Assembly: GCA_036258675.1 (NCBI GenBank)
Contig: DATADD010000036.1
Coordinates: 1 to 24,805 of the forward strand
DNA length: 24,805 bases
Origin: DATADD01 sp036258675
GTDB taxonomy: Bacteria > Actinomycetota > CADDZG01 > WHSQ01
Direction of reading: 5' to 3'
Part shown: positions 7,370-16,412 of the stretch, one piece after another
Numbering within the stretch: position 1 is the stretch's first letter
Layout of the letters: every line of letters starts with the position of its first letter
Made by a program: the position numbers and the translations under genes
Notes under the pieces: model-generated
Seen by the model: only the letters and a program-made list of their open reading frames with translations
Databases searched by the model: none
Told to the model about the DNA's origin: nothing

Positions 7370-8334
7370 CCGTAGCGGAACACTGGAAAGTTCTGGCACG
7401 CAGACCCGGAGACGTCGTCGGACCGCGGGTCTGCCTCGCCAACCAGAAGGGCGGGGTCGGCAAGACCACGACCGCGGTCAACCTCGGCGCCGCCCTCGCC
7501 CTGCGGGGCCACCGTGTCCTCGTCGTCGACGCCGACCCCCAGGCCAACGCCACCACCGGACTCGGCGTCGACCATCGCCGCCTGAGGGGGTCCACCTACG
7601 ATCTCCTGCTCGGGGGGGCCTCCCTCGAAGACGTCGTCGTGCGGACCGCGGTCGAGGGTCTCGAGCTCGTCCCCGCGTGCCCGCCCCTCGCCGGGGCGGA
7701 GGTTGAGCTCGTGGCCCTGGAGCAGCGCGAGCGACGGCTCGCGGAGGCGCTGTCGGGGACGTCCCCGGCCTACGACCTCGTCCTCGTCGACTGTCCCCCG
7801 TCACTCGGGCTGTTGACGCTGAACGCCCTCGTGGGGGCGACGGACCTCCTCGTGCCCGTGCAGTGCTAATACTACGCGCTCGAGGGCCTCGGGCAGCTGC
7901 TCGGGACCGCGGAGAGGGTCTGCGCCCACCTCAACCCCGACCTTCGCATCACCGGCTTCCTTCTCACGATGTACGACGCCCGCACGAAGCTCGCCGGTCA
8001 GGTGGCGCAGGAGGTCCGCGAGCACTTCGGCGACCTCGTCTTCCGGACCGTGGTGCCGCGCAGCGTGCGGCTCTCGGAGGCCCCCTCCTTCGGCGAGCCC
8101 GTGCTCACGCTCGACCCCTCGGCGCGCGGCTCGATCTCCTACAAGCTGCTCGCGGCGGAGGCCGAGGAGCGTTACGGCCTGCGCCGGCGGGGGGCCGACG
8201 CGCCGGCGGGGGACCTGCGCGCGCATCCGGGTCCCCGGGGCCCGCACGGACGGGGCTTCGGCACCGTGTCCCGTCCCCCCGAGGGGCTCGACGACGCGTG
8301 GCCTCGGCCGGTCCCGTGGACGGCCGAGGCGTGA
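7306..8334 (+). pseudogene. parA: Chromosome-partitioning ATPase ParA (Soj), interrupted by an in-frame TAA
   Basis: ParA is a DNA-binding ATPase whose gradient moves ParB-parS complexes. The N-terminal part has the deviant Walker A KGGVGKTTT, then DADPQANAT and VLVDCPPSLGLLTLNAL. The usual motif PVQCEYYALEGL reads PVQC, TAA, YYALEGL: one stop replaces the conserved glutamate. The frame then stays open and family-like (TMYDARTKLAGQVA, VRLSEAPSFG) to the TGA at 8332-8334. Without the stop the product would be 342 residues; with it, a 187-residue fragment, and the next in-frame ATG is at 7969. The ATG at 7306 has GGAG 7 bases upstream. A CTG at 7366, overlapping the rsmG stop and preceded by GGGAGG, is an alternative start. 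Causes could be a sequencing error, a recent mutation or readthrough; an error seems likeliest to me. Confidence 0.9.
7867..7869 (+). other. Premature TAA codon in parA
   Basis: TAA occupies the position of the conserved glutamate in PVQCEYYALEGL. A single G-to-T change from GAA would produce it; from GAG two changes would be needed. Coding sequence on both sides is in the same frame. Confidence 0.95.
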
Positions 8335-9233
8335 CCCGCCGGGGCGGCCTCGGCCGCGGCCTCGACGCCCTCCTCGGCCCCGAGACGGCGCCGCAAGCCG
8401 CCCCCGTCGCGGGACAGCAGTCCGAGGTCGGGGTCGACCTGATCGATGCCAACCGGCGCCAGCCGAGGGCGTCCTTCGACGACGCCTCGCTCGAGGAGCT
8501 CGCCCGCTCCATCTCCGCGCTCGGGGTGCTCCAGCCCCTCCTCGTGCGCCCGGCCGGCGGAGGCCGCTATGAGCTGGTCGCGGGCGAGCGCCGCCTGCGA
8601 GCGGCGCGCCGCGCGGGCGTCGAGCGCGTGCCGGTCCTGGTCGTGGAGACCGACGATCGGGGCTCCCTCGAGCGGGCGCTGGTCGAGAACCTCCACCGCG
8701 AGGACCTCAACCCGATCGAGGAGGCGGCCGCCTACCGCGCCCTGCTCGAGGACGGCGGGCTGACGCAGGAGGCGCTCGCGGTGCGGCTCGGGCGCGCCCG
8801 GGCGACCGTGGCGAACTCGCTGCGCCTCCTCGAGCTGCCCGTGTCGGTCCAGGAGCTGATCGCGGCGGGGCGCCTCTCGGGCGCTCACGGCAAGGCGCTC
8901 ATGGGCCTCGACGGCAGCCCCTTCCTCGAGCGGCTGGCGCGCCGGGTGGCGGAGGAGGCGCTCTCGGTGCGGGCGACCGAGGACCTCGTGCGCCGCTATC
9001 GGGAGATGGTGGGTTCGGGGACCGGCGCGCGGCCCCGGGCGCGCCCCCCGGAGGCTGCCGAAGCGCAGCGGCGCCTCGCCGACGGGCTCCAGACGCGCGT
9101 CCGGGTCGAGGTCGGGAAGCGCAAGGGCCGCGTCGTGGTCGACTTCTCCTCGCTCGAGGAGCTCGAGCGCCTCACCGCGATCATGCTCGGGGAGCGCCCG
9201 CCCGCCGAGCCGTCCGTCGTCCGCCTGGACTGA
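8331..9233 (+). CDS. parB: Chromosome-partitioning protein ParB (Spo0J)
   Basis: ParB binds parS, slides as a CTP-dependent clamp and spreads to build the partition complex. The 300-residue product starts with the ParA-interacting motif GLGRGLDALLG. The N-terminal domain has NRRQPR, the CTP-site motif GERRLRAA at 85-92 and ENLHREDLNPIEEA from 119. A helix-turn-helix lies at about 144-166 (LTQEALAVRLGRARATVANS). The C-terminal part has the GKRKGRVVVDFSSLEELERL segment of the dimerisation domain. GTG at 8331 overlaps the parA stop as GTGA; a GTG at 8316 is also possible. The frame is intact, in contrast to parA. The stop lies only 12 bases from the convergent amidase gene. Confidence 0.95.
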   Translation: MTRRGGLGRGLDALLGPETAPQAAPVAGQQSEVGVDLIDANRRQPRASFDDASLEELARSISALGVLQPLLVRPAGGGRYELVAGERRLRAARRAGVERVPVLVVETDDRGSLERALVENLHREDLNPIEEAAAYRALLEDGGLTQEALAVRLGRARATVANSLRLLELPVSVQELIAAGRLSGAHGKALMGLDGSPFLERLARRVAEEALSVRATEDLVRRYREMVGSGTGARPRARPPEAAEAQRRLADGLQTRVRVEVGKRKGRVVVDFSSLEELERLTAIMLGERPPAEPSVVRLD

Positions 9234-9245
9234 TCCCGTGGGGCC

Positions 9246-10319
9246 TCAGGCCCGGCCCGCGTCGAAGTAGCACTGCACCCCGCGCACGATCGCCCACGAG
9301 ATCGCGGTCCGGAAGCGGGGGTCGCCGAGCCTGCCGGCGTCCGTGGGGCTGCTGATGTAGGCGGGCTCGACCAGGACCGCGGGCATGCGCGTCTCCCGCA
9401 GGATCGGGTACGACCGGGCGTGCGCCCGGCAGTCCCTCAACCCGAGCTCGACGAGGCGGGACTGGACGCACTCCGCGAGCAGCTCGGCCGCGCGCGAGCT
9501 GCCGAAGTAGTAGGTCGACGTCCCCTCCGCGTGCCCCTCCGGGTGGAAGTTGAGGTGCAGGGAGATGAACACGTGGGCGTCGAGCTCGTTGGCGCGCCGG
9601 GCGCGCTCCGCGACGTCGGGGTTCTCGGCTTCCGTGCGGGTGAAGCGGACGCGCGCCCCGGCGAGGGAGAGGCGCTCCGCGACCCGCGCCGCGACGTCCC
9701 AACAGAGATCGGACTCGTGGGTCGCCGCGCATCCCCGCTCGCCGGGGTCGTCGCCTCCGTGGCCGGGGTCCACGACGACGAGGGAGCCGCGCATCCCCGG
9801 GCTCTCGACCCGCCGGAGGTCCTCGCGCAGGCCCGCGGCCGTTCCGGCGCGGTCGACGCGCAGCCCGTTGAGGGCCGCGAGTGAGCGGGGGCCGAAGATC
9901 CCGTCCTCGGCGACGTCGTACTCGCGCTGGAACGCCCGCACCGCCCGGTCGGTGTCCCGCCCGAAGATGCCGTCCTCGCGGCCGGCGTCGAGCCCGAGGG
10001 CGTTGAGACGCGCCTGGAGCGTTCTCACGTCGTCTCCCCTCAGCGGCGGCTGCCTCAGGTACAGCGACCGGTCCCCGAGGCGCCATCCCGCCTCGACAAG
10101 CTCGCTCCACGTGTCGGGACCCACGACCCCGTCAACGAGGAGGCCGCGCCGCTGCTGGAAGGCGCGCACGGCCTGTTCCGTGGGGAGGCCGTAGGCGCCG
10201 TCGGGGTCGTCGATCCCGAGCCCGAGCGCGCGCAGGCGGGCCTGTACGTCGGCCACCTCCGGCGATCTGTCGCCGGGGCGCAACAGGAGGTGGCGGCGTT
10301 CGCCCAGGGAGGCCTCCAC
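9246..10319 (-). CDS. cwlM: CwlM-like N-acetylmuramoyl-L-alanine amidase family protein
   Basis: The 357-residue protein has two N-terminal peptidoglycan-binding domains (about 15-75 and 90-152) and a C-terminal amidase_3 domain (about 178-355). The probable zinc ligands and catalytic glutamate are present: H187 in VVVDPGHGG, E202, H255 in SLHLN and E318 in VEPAYISS. No signal peptide or membrane segment is visible, so the protein appears cytoplasmic. That, the domain order and its place beside trxB match mycobacterial CwlM (Rv3915), reported as a cytoplasmic regulator of MurA rather than a hydrolase. Whether this protein hydrolyses or regulates is open, because its active-site residues look complete. 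It follows trxB by 13 bases. Confidence 0.85.
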   Translation of the reverse strand: MEASLGERRHLLLRPGDRSPEVADVQARLRALGLGIDDPDGAYGLPTEQAVRAFQQRRGLLVDGVVGPDTWSELVEAGWRLGDRSLYLRQPPLRGDDVRTLQARLNALGLDAGREDGIFGRDTDRAVRAFQREYDVAEDGIFGPRSLAALNGLRVDRAGTAAGLREDLRRVESPGMRGSLVVVDPGHGGDDPGERGCAATHESDLCWDVAARVAERLSLAGARVRFTRTEAENPDVAERARRANELDAHVFISLHLNFHPEGHAEGTSTYYFGSSRAAELLAECVQSRLVELGLRDCRAHARSYPILRETRMPAVLVEPAYISSPTDAGRLGDPRFRTAISWAIVRGVQCYFDAGRA

Positions 10320-10332
10320 GACAGGGGTCTCG

Positions 10333-11286
10333 CTACCAGGCGTGCTCTGTTATCGGCCTGCCTTCGAGGTAGCGCTCCGCGTCGATCGCGGCCATGCTGC
10401 CCAGCCCCGCAGCGGTGATCGCCTGCCGGTAGCGATGGTCGACGACGTCGCCGGCGGCGAAGACGCCGGGCACGGAGGTCTCCGTGGTGTCGCCCTGGAC
10501 CTTGATGTAGCCGAGGTCGTCCATCTCGAGCTGACCCTTGAACAGCGCGGTCTGGGGCTCGTGGCCGATCGCCACGAAGACCCCGTCCGCGTGCGCCTCG
10601 CCGACCTCTCCCGAGACGACGTTGCGCAGCCGGGCCCCCGACACCGAGCCGTCCCCGAGGATCTCGTCGACGCCGGTGTCCCACATCCACTCGATCTTGG
10701 GGTTCGCGAACGCGCGGTCCTGCATGATCTTGGAGGCGCGCAGGGTGCGGCGGCGGTGCACCACCGTGACCTTGGTGGCGAACTTCGTGAGGAAGATGGC
10801 CTCCTCGAGCGCGGAGTCTCCTCCGCCCACGACGAGAAGCTCCTTCCCGCGGAAGAAGAAGCCGTCGCAGGTGGCGCACGTGGACACGCCGTGGCCCAAG
10901 AGCCTGTCCTCGCCCGGCACCTCGAGCATGCGAGCGACGGCCCCCGTGGCGACGATGACCGCGTCCGTCCGGAGCAGACGATCGGCCGTGCGGACTTCGA
11001 ACGGCTCCGCGGAGAGATCGACCGACACCGCGTCCTCCGACACGAACTCGGCCTCGAAACGAGCCGCCTGCTTGCGCATACGCCCCATGAGCTCGGGGCC
11101 GAGGATCCCGTCGACGAAGCCGGGGTAGTTCTCGACCTCGGTCGTGAGCATGAGCTGGCCGCCCGCGCGCACACCCTCGAGCACGAGGGGATGAAGGTTG
11201 GCGCGCGCCGCGTACACGGCCGCGGTGAGGCCGGCGGGGCCGGCTCCCACGATCACTACTCTGCGGGACTCCTCCTGCATCGCCAT
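10333..11286 (-). CDS. trxB: Thioredoxin-disulfide reductase
   Basis: TrxB passes electrons from NADPH through FAD to thioredoxin. The 317-residue product is of typical length for the low-molecular-weight enzyme. It has the FAD motif VIVGAGPAGLTAA near the N-terminus, the redox disulfide C137ATC140, the NADPH motif VVGGGDSALEEA, and a second FAD segment PGVFAAGDVVDHRYRQ. Two ATG codons, at 11286 and 11280, could start translation; GGATAGG precedes the first. The gene lies in the minus-strand cluster between the anti-sigma factor gene and the amidase gene. No thioredoxin gene is present in the cluster. Confidence 0.97.
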   Translation of the reverse strand: MAMQEESRRVVIVGAGPAGLTAAVYAARANLHPLVLEGVRAGGQLMLTTEVENYPGFVDGILGPELMGRMRKQAARFEAEFVSEDAVSVDLSAEPFEVRTADRLLRTDAVIVATGAVARMLEVPGEDRLLGHGVSTCATCDGFFFRGKELLVVGGGDSALEEAIFLTKFATKVTVVHRRRTLRASKIMQDRAFANPKIEWMWDTGVDEILGDGSVSGARLRNVVSGEVGEAHADGVFVAIGHEPQTALFKGQLEMDDLGYIKVQGDTTETSVPGVFAAGDVVDHRYRQAITAAGLGSMAAIDAERYLEGRPITEHAW

Positions 11287-11326
11287 CTCAGCCTATCCAA
11301 CGGCTGCGAGGGGGGTCCGATTCCTG

Positions 11327-12181
11327 TCACGGGGAGGGGAGGAGGCCCGAGGCGGTGTGGAGGGGCACGTCGCAGGTGCCCTCGGCCCACACCCGGACCG
11401 CGTACCCGTCGAGTCGACCCCCGGGCTCGCCGTCCGTGACGAACACCATCACGAGGACGCGCCGGTCCTCGAACGTGCCCCTCTGAGCGAGCGCGGGCAG
11501 GGTCGGACCGGTCGCGGCCTCGAGCGTCGCCCTTCCGCAGTCCCTTACCTGGTCGGCCACCTCGGGGGGCGCCTGGGAGACGAGAGCGGCGAGGAGGCCC
11601 GCAGCCGTCTCCCGAGCGGCGGCCGTGGACGGGTTCGCCTCGGCCACGCCCGCGACCGCGGGCTCCCTACGGCCCAACCGGACGAGGTCGACCGCGCTGA
11701 AGGCTGTCTCCGCCCGCTTGAACCGGGGCCCGTCCGTGGAGCCCACACCTGCATCGAGACGACGATCGAGCCGGGTTCCCTTCTCCCGCGCCGCACTTCC
11801 TCCCCCGCCCTCGTCGCCTCCACCGCCCACGAGGGAGCTCACGCCGACGACGACGAGGACGAGAGCGGCCGCGGCGAGGGCGGGCGAGAGACGTTCGAAC
11901 CAGCGACGCGTCCGGCCGGGCTGGGGCGGGGACGCCGGCATCGGCTCGGGACGACGGCCGACCGCATCCCACACCCCCTCCAGCAGGGCGTCGCGCTCGT
12001 CGGGCGAGAGGCGCGGCGGCGCTCCGGCCACGAGCGCGGCGAGGCCGCGCCTCTCCTGTTCGCACTCGGGGCAGCCCGCGAGGTGGGCGCGCACGGCGCG
12101 GTCCGTGGGCTCGTCGAGCTCGCCGCGCACGTGGCGCCCGAGGAGCTCCGAGCAGGTGGGGTGGTCCATCTTCTCGGTCAT
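11327..12181 (-). CDS. Membrane zinc-finger anti-sigma factor
   Basis: This is a probable ZAS-type anti-sigma factor that holds the adjacent ECF sigma factor at the membrane. In the 284-residue product the HX3CX2C zinc motif is H33LAGCPEC40. One membrane helix spans about 99-119 (LAAAALVLVVVGVSSLV). The remaining 165 or so residues would be extracytoplasmic and begin with a Gly-rich linker; I recognise no domain there. The ATG at 12181 overlaps the sigma factor stop as ATGA, the tight coupling expected of a sigma/anti-sigma pair. It sits in the place of Rv3912 beside sigM in mycobacteria, but I cannot show one-to-one orthology. Confidence 0.85.
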   Translation of the reverse strand: MTEKMDHPTCSELLGRHVRGELDEPTDRAVRAHLAGCPECEQERRGLAALVAGAPPRLSPDERDALLEGVWDAVGRRPEPMPASPPQPGRTRRWFERLSPALAAAALVLVVVGVSSLVGGGGDEGGGGSAAREKGTRLDRRLDAGVGSTDGPRFKRAETAFSAVDLVRLGRREPAVAGVAEANPSTAAARETAAGLLAALVSQAPPEVADQVRDCGRATLEAATGPTLPALAQRGTFEDRRVLVMVFVTDGEPGGRLDGYAVRVWAEGTCDVPLHTASGLLPSP

Positions 12182-12742
12182 CTCGTCCTCTTCGACGGAG
12201 CCCCGGGCGACGGGGGTTCCAGCAGCTGCGCGAGGAGACGGCGCCCGCGGCTGATGCGCGACTTCACCGTTCCCAGCGCGACGCCGGTGAGCCGGGCGAT
12301 CTCCTCGTAGGGCACGCCGCCGAGGTCGTGCATGACGACCGCCTCCCGGTACTCGGGCGGCACCTTCTCCAGCGCGCGGGCGATGTCGAGCCGCCGCACC
12401 GCGTTCTCCTCCACCCGGGCGGGGAAGCGAGGATCCTCGACGCCCTCCTCGGGGGCCTCCTCCGCGGGCGGGTGCCGGCGCCGTCGGCGGAGCACGTCGC
12501 GCGACGCGTTGATACCGATGCGGAAGAGCCACGTCCCGACTTCGGCCTCCCCCTTGAAGGAGGCGGCGCGCCGGAACAGCGAGACGAACGTCTCCTGGGT
12601 CGCCTCGAGGGCGTCCTCTCGATCCCCCGTGACCCGAAAGGCGAGGGCGAAGATGCGGTCCTCGTGGCGGCGCACGAGAGCGACGAAGGCATCCTCGTCC
12701 CCGGCCACGAAGCGACGCAGGAGGGCGTGGTCGTCGAGCTCC

Positions 12743-12753
<11 letters not shown>
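12178..12753 (-). CDS. ECF RNA polymerase sigma factor (SigM-like by position)
   Basis: The 191-residue protein consists of sigma regions 2 and 4 only. Region 2 spans about 10-85 (DAFVALVRRHEDRIFALAFR, then GTWLFRIGINASRDVLRR). Region 4 spans about 128-182 (VPPEYREAVVMHDLGGVPYE, EIARLTGVALGTVKSRISRG), with the helix-turn-helix that reads the -35 element. The start overlaps the end of the kinase gene by 11 bases, and the stop overlaps the anti-sigma factor start, so kinase, sigma factor and anti-sigma factor probably form one translationally coupled unit. Its place near murJ and trxB matches sigM of mycobacteria. Its target promoters cannot be read from this window. Confidence 0.92.
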
Positions 12754-14245
<1,492 letters not shown>

Positions 14246-14251
14246 CCGGCG

Positions 14252-14257
14252 ATGCTA
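14252..14257 (-). promoter_or_regulatory. -10 element for a leaderless kinase transcript
   Basis: On the minus strand TAGCAT fits TANNNT and is separated by 6 bases from the GTG start of the kinase gene. Transcription would then begin at or next to the start codon. No Shine-Dalgarno sequence and no clear -35 element is visible. Confidence 0.5.
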
Positions 14258-14292
14258 TGCGTCGGCGCGCCGCCCCGCCCGCCCGGCGGTCG

Positions 14293-14685
14293 CTAGACCG
14301 TTCCCGACCGGGCCCCCGCCACAGCCCGCCCCCACGCCCTCAGCGCGGGGACGCGCGCGATCACCAGCGTCTTGGCCTGGCGGGCGACACGCACGCGCAC
14401 GACGCCCTCCTCGTCGAGCGACACGTCGAGGAGGCGGGCCCCCGCGTCGCGCGCGAGCTCGCGCGCCCTTGCCTCGAGGCGCGGGTCGGATGCGGCCAGG
14501 TCGGCGGATGACACGTCGGTGGACAGATCGATAGCGATGTCGTTCGCCGTCGAGTCCAGGGTGATGTAGTTGATCGTGACAGCGCCTGCGTCGAACACGA
14601 CGACGGCGAGGAGGGCGAGCCCGACCGCCAGCCTGAGCAGCCACTCGACGACGACGCCACGTTGATCGGTCGCGAACCGTCTCAC
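14293..14685 (-). CDS. Small membrane protein of unknown function
   Basis: I do not recognise this 130-residue protein. It has a short basic N-terminus (MRRFATDQRG), one hydrophobic segment at about 11-38 (VVVEWLLRLAVGLALLAVVV), and a mixed, probably extracytoplasmic, remainder of about 90 residues with a helical, charged stretch (RLEARARELARDAGARLLDV). The QRGVVVEW start of the hydrophobic segment loosely recalls TadE or prepilin-like N-termini, but the glutamate is one position short of the usual place, so I do not assign it to them. GTG at 14685 is preceded by AGAGGGGC. It lies between murJ and the kinase on the same strand, hinting at a shared envelope role. Confidence 0.7.
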   Translation of the reverse strand: MRRFATDQRGVVVEWLLRLAVGLALLAVVVFDAGAVTINYITLDSTANDIAIDLSTDVSSADLAASDPRLEARARELARDAGARLLDVSLDEEGVVRVRVARQAKTLVIARVPALRAWGRAVAGARSGTV

Positions 14686-14807
14686 GCCCCTCTGTATCGG
14701 CGAGAGCGAGCGCCGGCTTAGGCGAGGGCATCTCCTCGTCCCGGAACGACCGGTCAGGGACCCGAGGCCGCGGGCAGGCGCCGACGCCCGCCGCGCGGGA
14801 CCCGGGC

Positions 14808-16412
14808 TCAGGGCCGGCGAGCGAGGCGGCGGGCGAGGGCCCGACGGACGAAGTCGAGCTCGGGGAGCCTCAGCCAGGTCCCGAGCGCGAAGTAGGCGAC
14901 GAGCCCGGCGCCGACGGGGACCGCGACGACCGCGACCTGCCCGGCCAGCGTGGAGTCGTCGACCGCCGCGCTGACCGCCGTGAGAGCCGCCCAGACCGCC
15001 ACACCCATGCCGCCCGCGGCGAGGCCGATGCGGGCCGCGCTCGCGACCAGGGCGCGCCCTCCGAGTCCACCGATCCGGCGCGACAGGGCCCGGCTCAGGA
15101 CCGCCACGCCGAAGACGTAGGCGAGCGCGTGTCCGGCAGCGAGGCCCTCCACGCGCAGGAGGGCGAACATCGGGACGTTGACCGCGGTGTTGAGCGCGAC
15201 GGCGCCGCAGTTGACGAGGAAGGGCGTCTTCGTGTTCTGCATCGCGTAGAAGGCGCGCAGCAACAGCTGGAACATCGAGAAGGGCACGAGCCCGAGCACG
15301 AAGAAGCGCAGCACGCCCGCCACGAGCTCCACCGAGGACGCCTGCATCACGCCGTGCTCGAGGAAGAGGCGCACGATCGGCTCGGCGAGCAGCAGGTAGC
15401 CGACGGCCGCAGGGAGTATGAGGAGGAACGTCGCCCGGATGCCGGTTCCGAGCCGCGACCGGAACGTGTCCCACTGCCTGTCCAGCGCGAGCTCGCTCAT
15501 CCCGGGCAGCAGCGCGGTGATGACCGACACGGCGAACAGGCCGTGGGGCAGCATGAAGAACGTGAAGGCGGCGACGTAGGCCGCGTAGCCCCCTGTCTGG
15601 CCGTTCGCGAGCCACTGGACGATGAGGTAGCCGATCTGGTTGGAGACGACGTAGCCGATGACGAACACGGAGAGGCGCGCCAGCTTCCTTGTCGCCGGGT
15701 GTGCGAGGGAGAAAGTGAGCCTGTACCGCCCGAGGCCTCGGAGCCACGGGAGATTGGCGAGCGCTTGCAGCGCGACGCCCGCGGTCGTGCCGCCGCCGAT
15801 GATCCAAAGCTGCGTCGTGGTGACCCCGGCAAGGCCGCGCTCGATCCCTCCATAGGCTTGGTGGAAGGCAACGAAGATCGCGATCACGGCGAGGTTGTTC
15901 AGGATCGGCGTGTACATAGGCGGGCCGAAGCGCTTGTGCGCGTTGAGGAAGCCCGCCGTGAGGGCGTACAGCCCGTAGAAGATGATCTGCGGGACGAACA
16001 GGCGCAGCAAGAACGTGAGGACATCTTCCTGCAACGCTTGTTCGTCGCCCGCCCGAGTCGCATAGAGACGCGCTATCCACGGAGCCGCAAGCACTCCGAT
16101 CGTCGTCACCGCGGTCAGGACGACGATGGAGACGTTCATGATGGCGCTGGCGACCTCCCACGCCCGCTCTCTGCCCTCCTTCTCGAGCAGCTCGACGAAC
16201 ACGGGGACGAACACCGACGTGAGCACGCCCCCCAGGACGAGCTCGTAGATGATGTTGGGGGCGGTGTTGCCGAGGTGGTAGGTGTCTGCGAGGCGCCCAG
16301 ACTCCACGATGCCGAGAGCCGCGGCCACGGCCGCGAGCCGCCCCACCCCCGTTGCGCGCGACAGCACGGTCCCCAAGGACATGACTGCGGTCGCGCGCCG
16401 CAGCGAGCTCAA
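14808..16412 (-). CDS. murJ: Lipid II flippase MurJ (MviN)
   Basis: MurJ exports lipid-linked peptidoglycan precursors across the membrane. The 534-residue product has the family's many hydrophobic segments. The typical N-terminus RRATAVMSLGTVLSRATGVGR is followed by segments such as NTAPNIIYELVLGGVLTSVF and LRAFYAMQNTKTPFLVN, which are highly characteristic. I chose TTG at 16412, which overlaps the stop of the upstream DUF6049 gene as TTGA; an ATG at 16382 is also possible but would remove part of the conserved N-terminus. The protein ends soon after the last hydrophobic segment and lacks the C-terminal pseudokinase region known from mycobacterial MviN. Confidence 0.95.
   Translation of the reverse strand: MSSLRRATAVMSLGTVLSRATGVGRLAAVAAALGIVESGRLADTYHLGNTAPNIIYELVLGGVLTSVFVPVFVELLEKEGRERAWEVASAIMNVSIVVLTAVTTIGVLAAPWIARLYATRAGDEQALQEDVLTFLLRLFVPQIIFYGLYALTAGFLNAHKRFGPPMYTPILNNLAVIAIFVAFHQAYGGIERGLAGVTTTQLWIIGGGTTAGVALQALANLPWLRGLGRYRLTFSLAHPATRKLARLSVFVIGYVVSNQIGYLIVQWLANGQTGGYAAYVAAFTFFMLPHGLFAVSVITALLPGMSELALDRQWDTFRSRLGTGIRATFLLILPAAVGYLLLAEPIVRLFLEHGVMQASSVELVAGVLRFFVLGLVPFSMFQLLLRAFYAMQNTKTPFLVNCGAVALNTAVNVPMFALLRVEGLAAGHALAYVFGVAVLSRALSRRIGGLGGRALVASAARIGLAAGGMGVAVWAALTAVSAAVDDSTLAGQVAVVAVPVGAGLVAYFALGTWLRLPELDFVRRALARRLARRP

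Noticed and set aside
9241..9253. GGGCCTCAGGCCC between convergent parB and amidase genes as a terminator
   Set aside because: A usable stem would be only about 4 pairs, there is no T-run, and it overlaps the amidase stop codon.
10174..10189. TGTTCCGTGGGGAGGC as a third parS site
   Set aside because: It differs from TGTTCCACGTGGAACA at six positions and has lost the right half; it is ordinary coding sequence of the amidase gene.
14255..14731. 158-codon minus-strand frame beginning ATG after GACGAGGAG
   Set aside because: It is another frame of the 130-residue membrane protein gene; the translation is Arg-rich with no hydrophobic segment, unlike the chosen frame.
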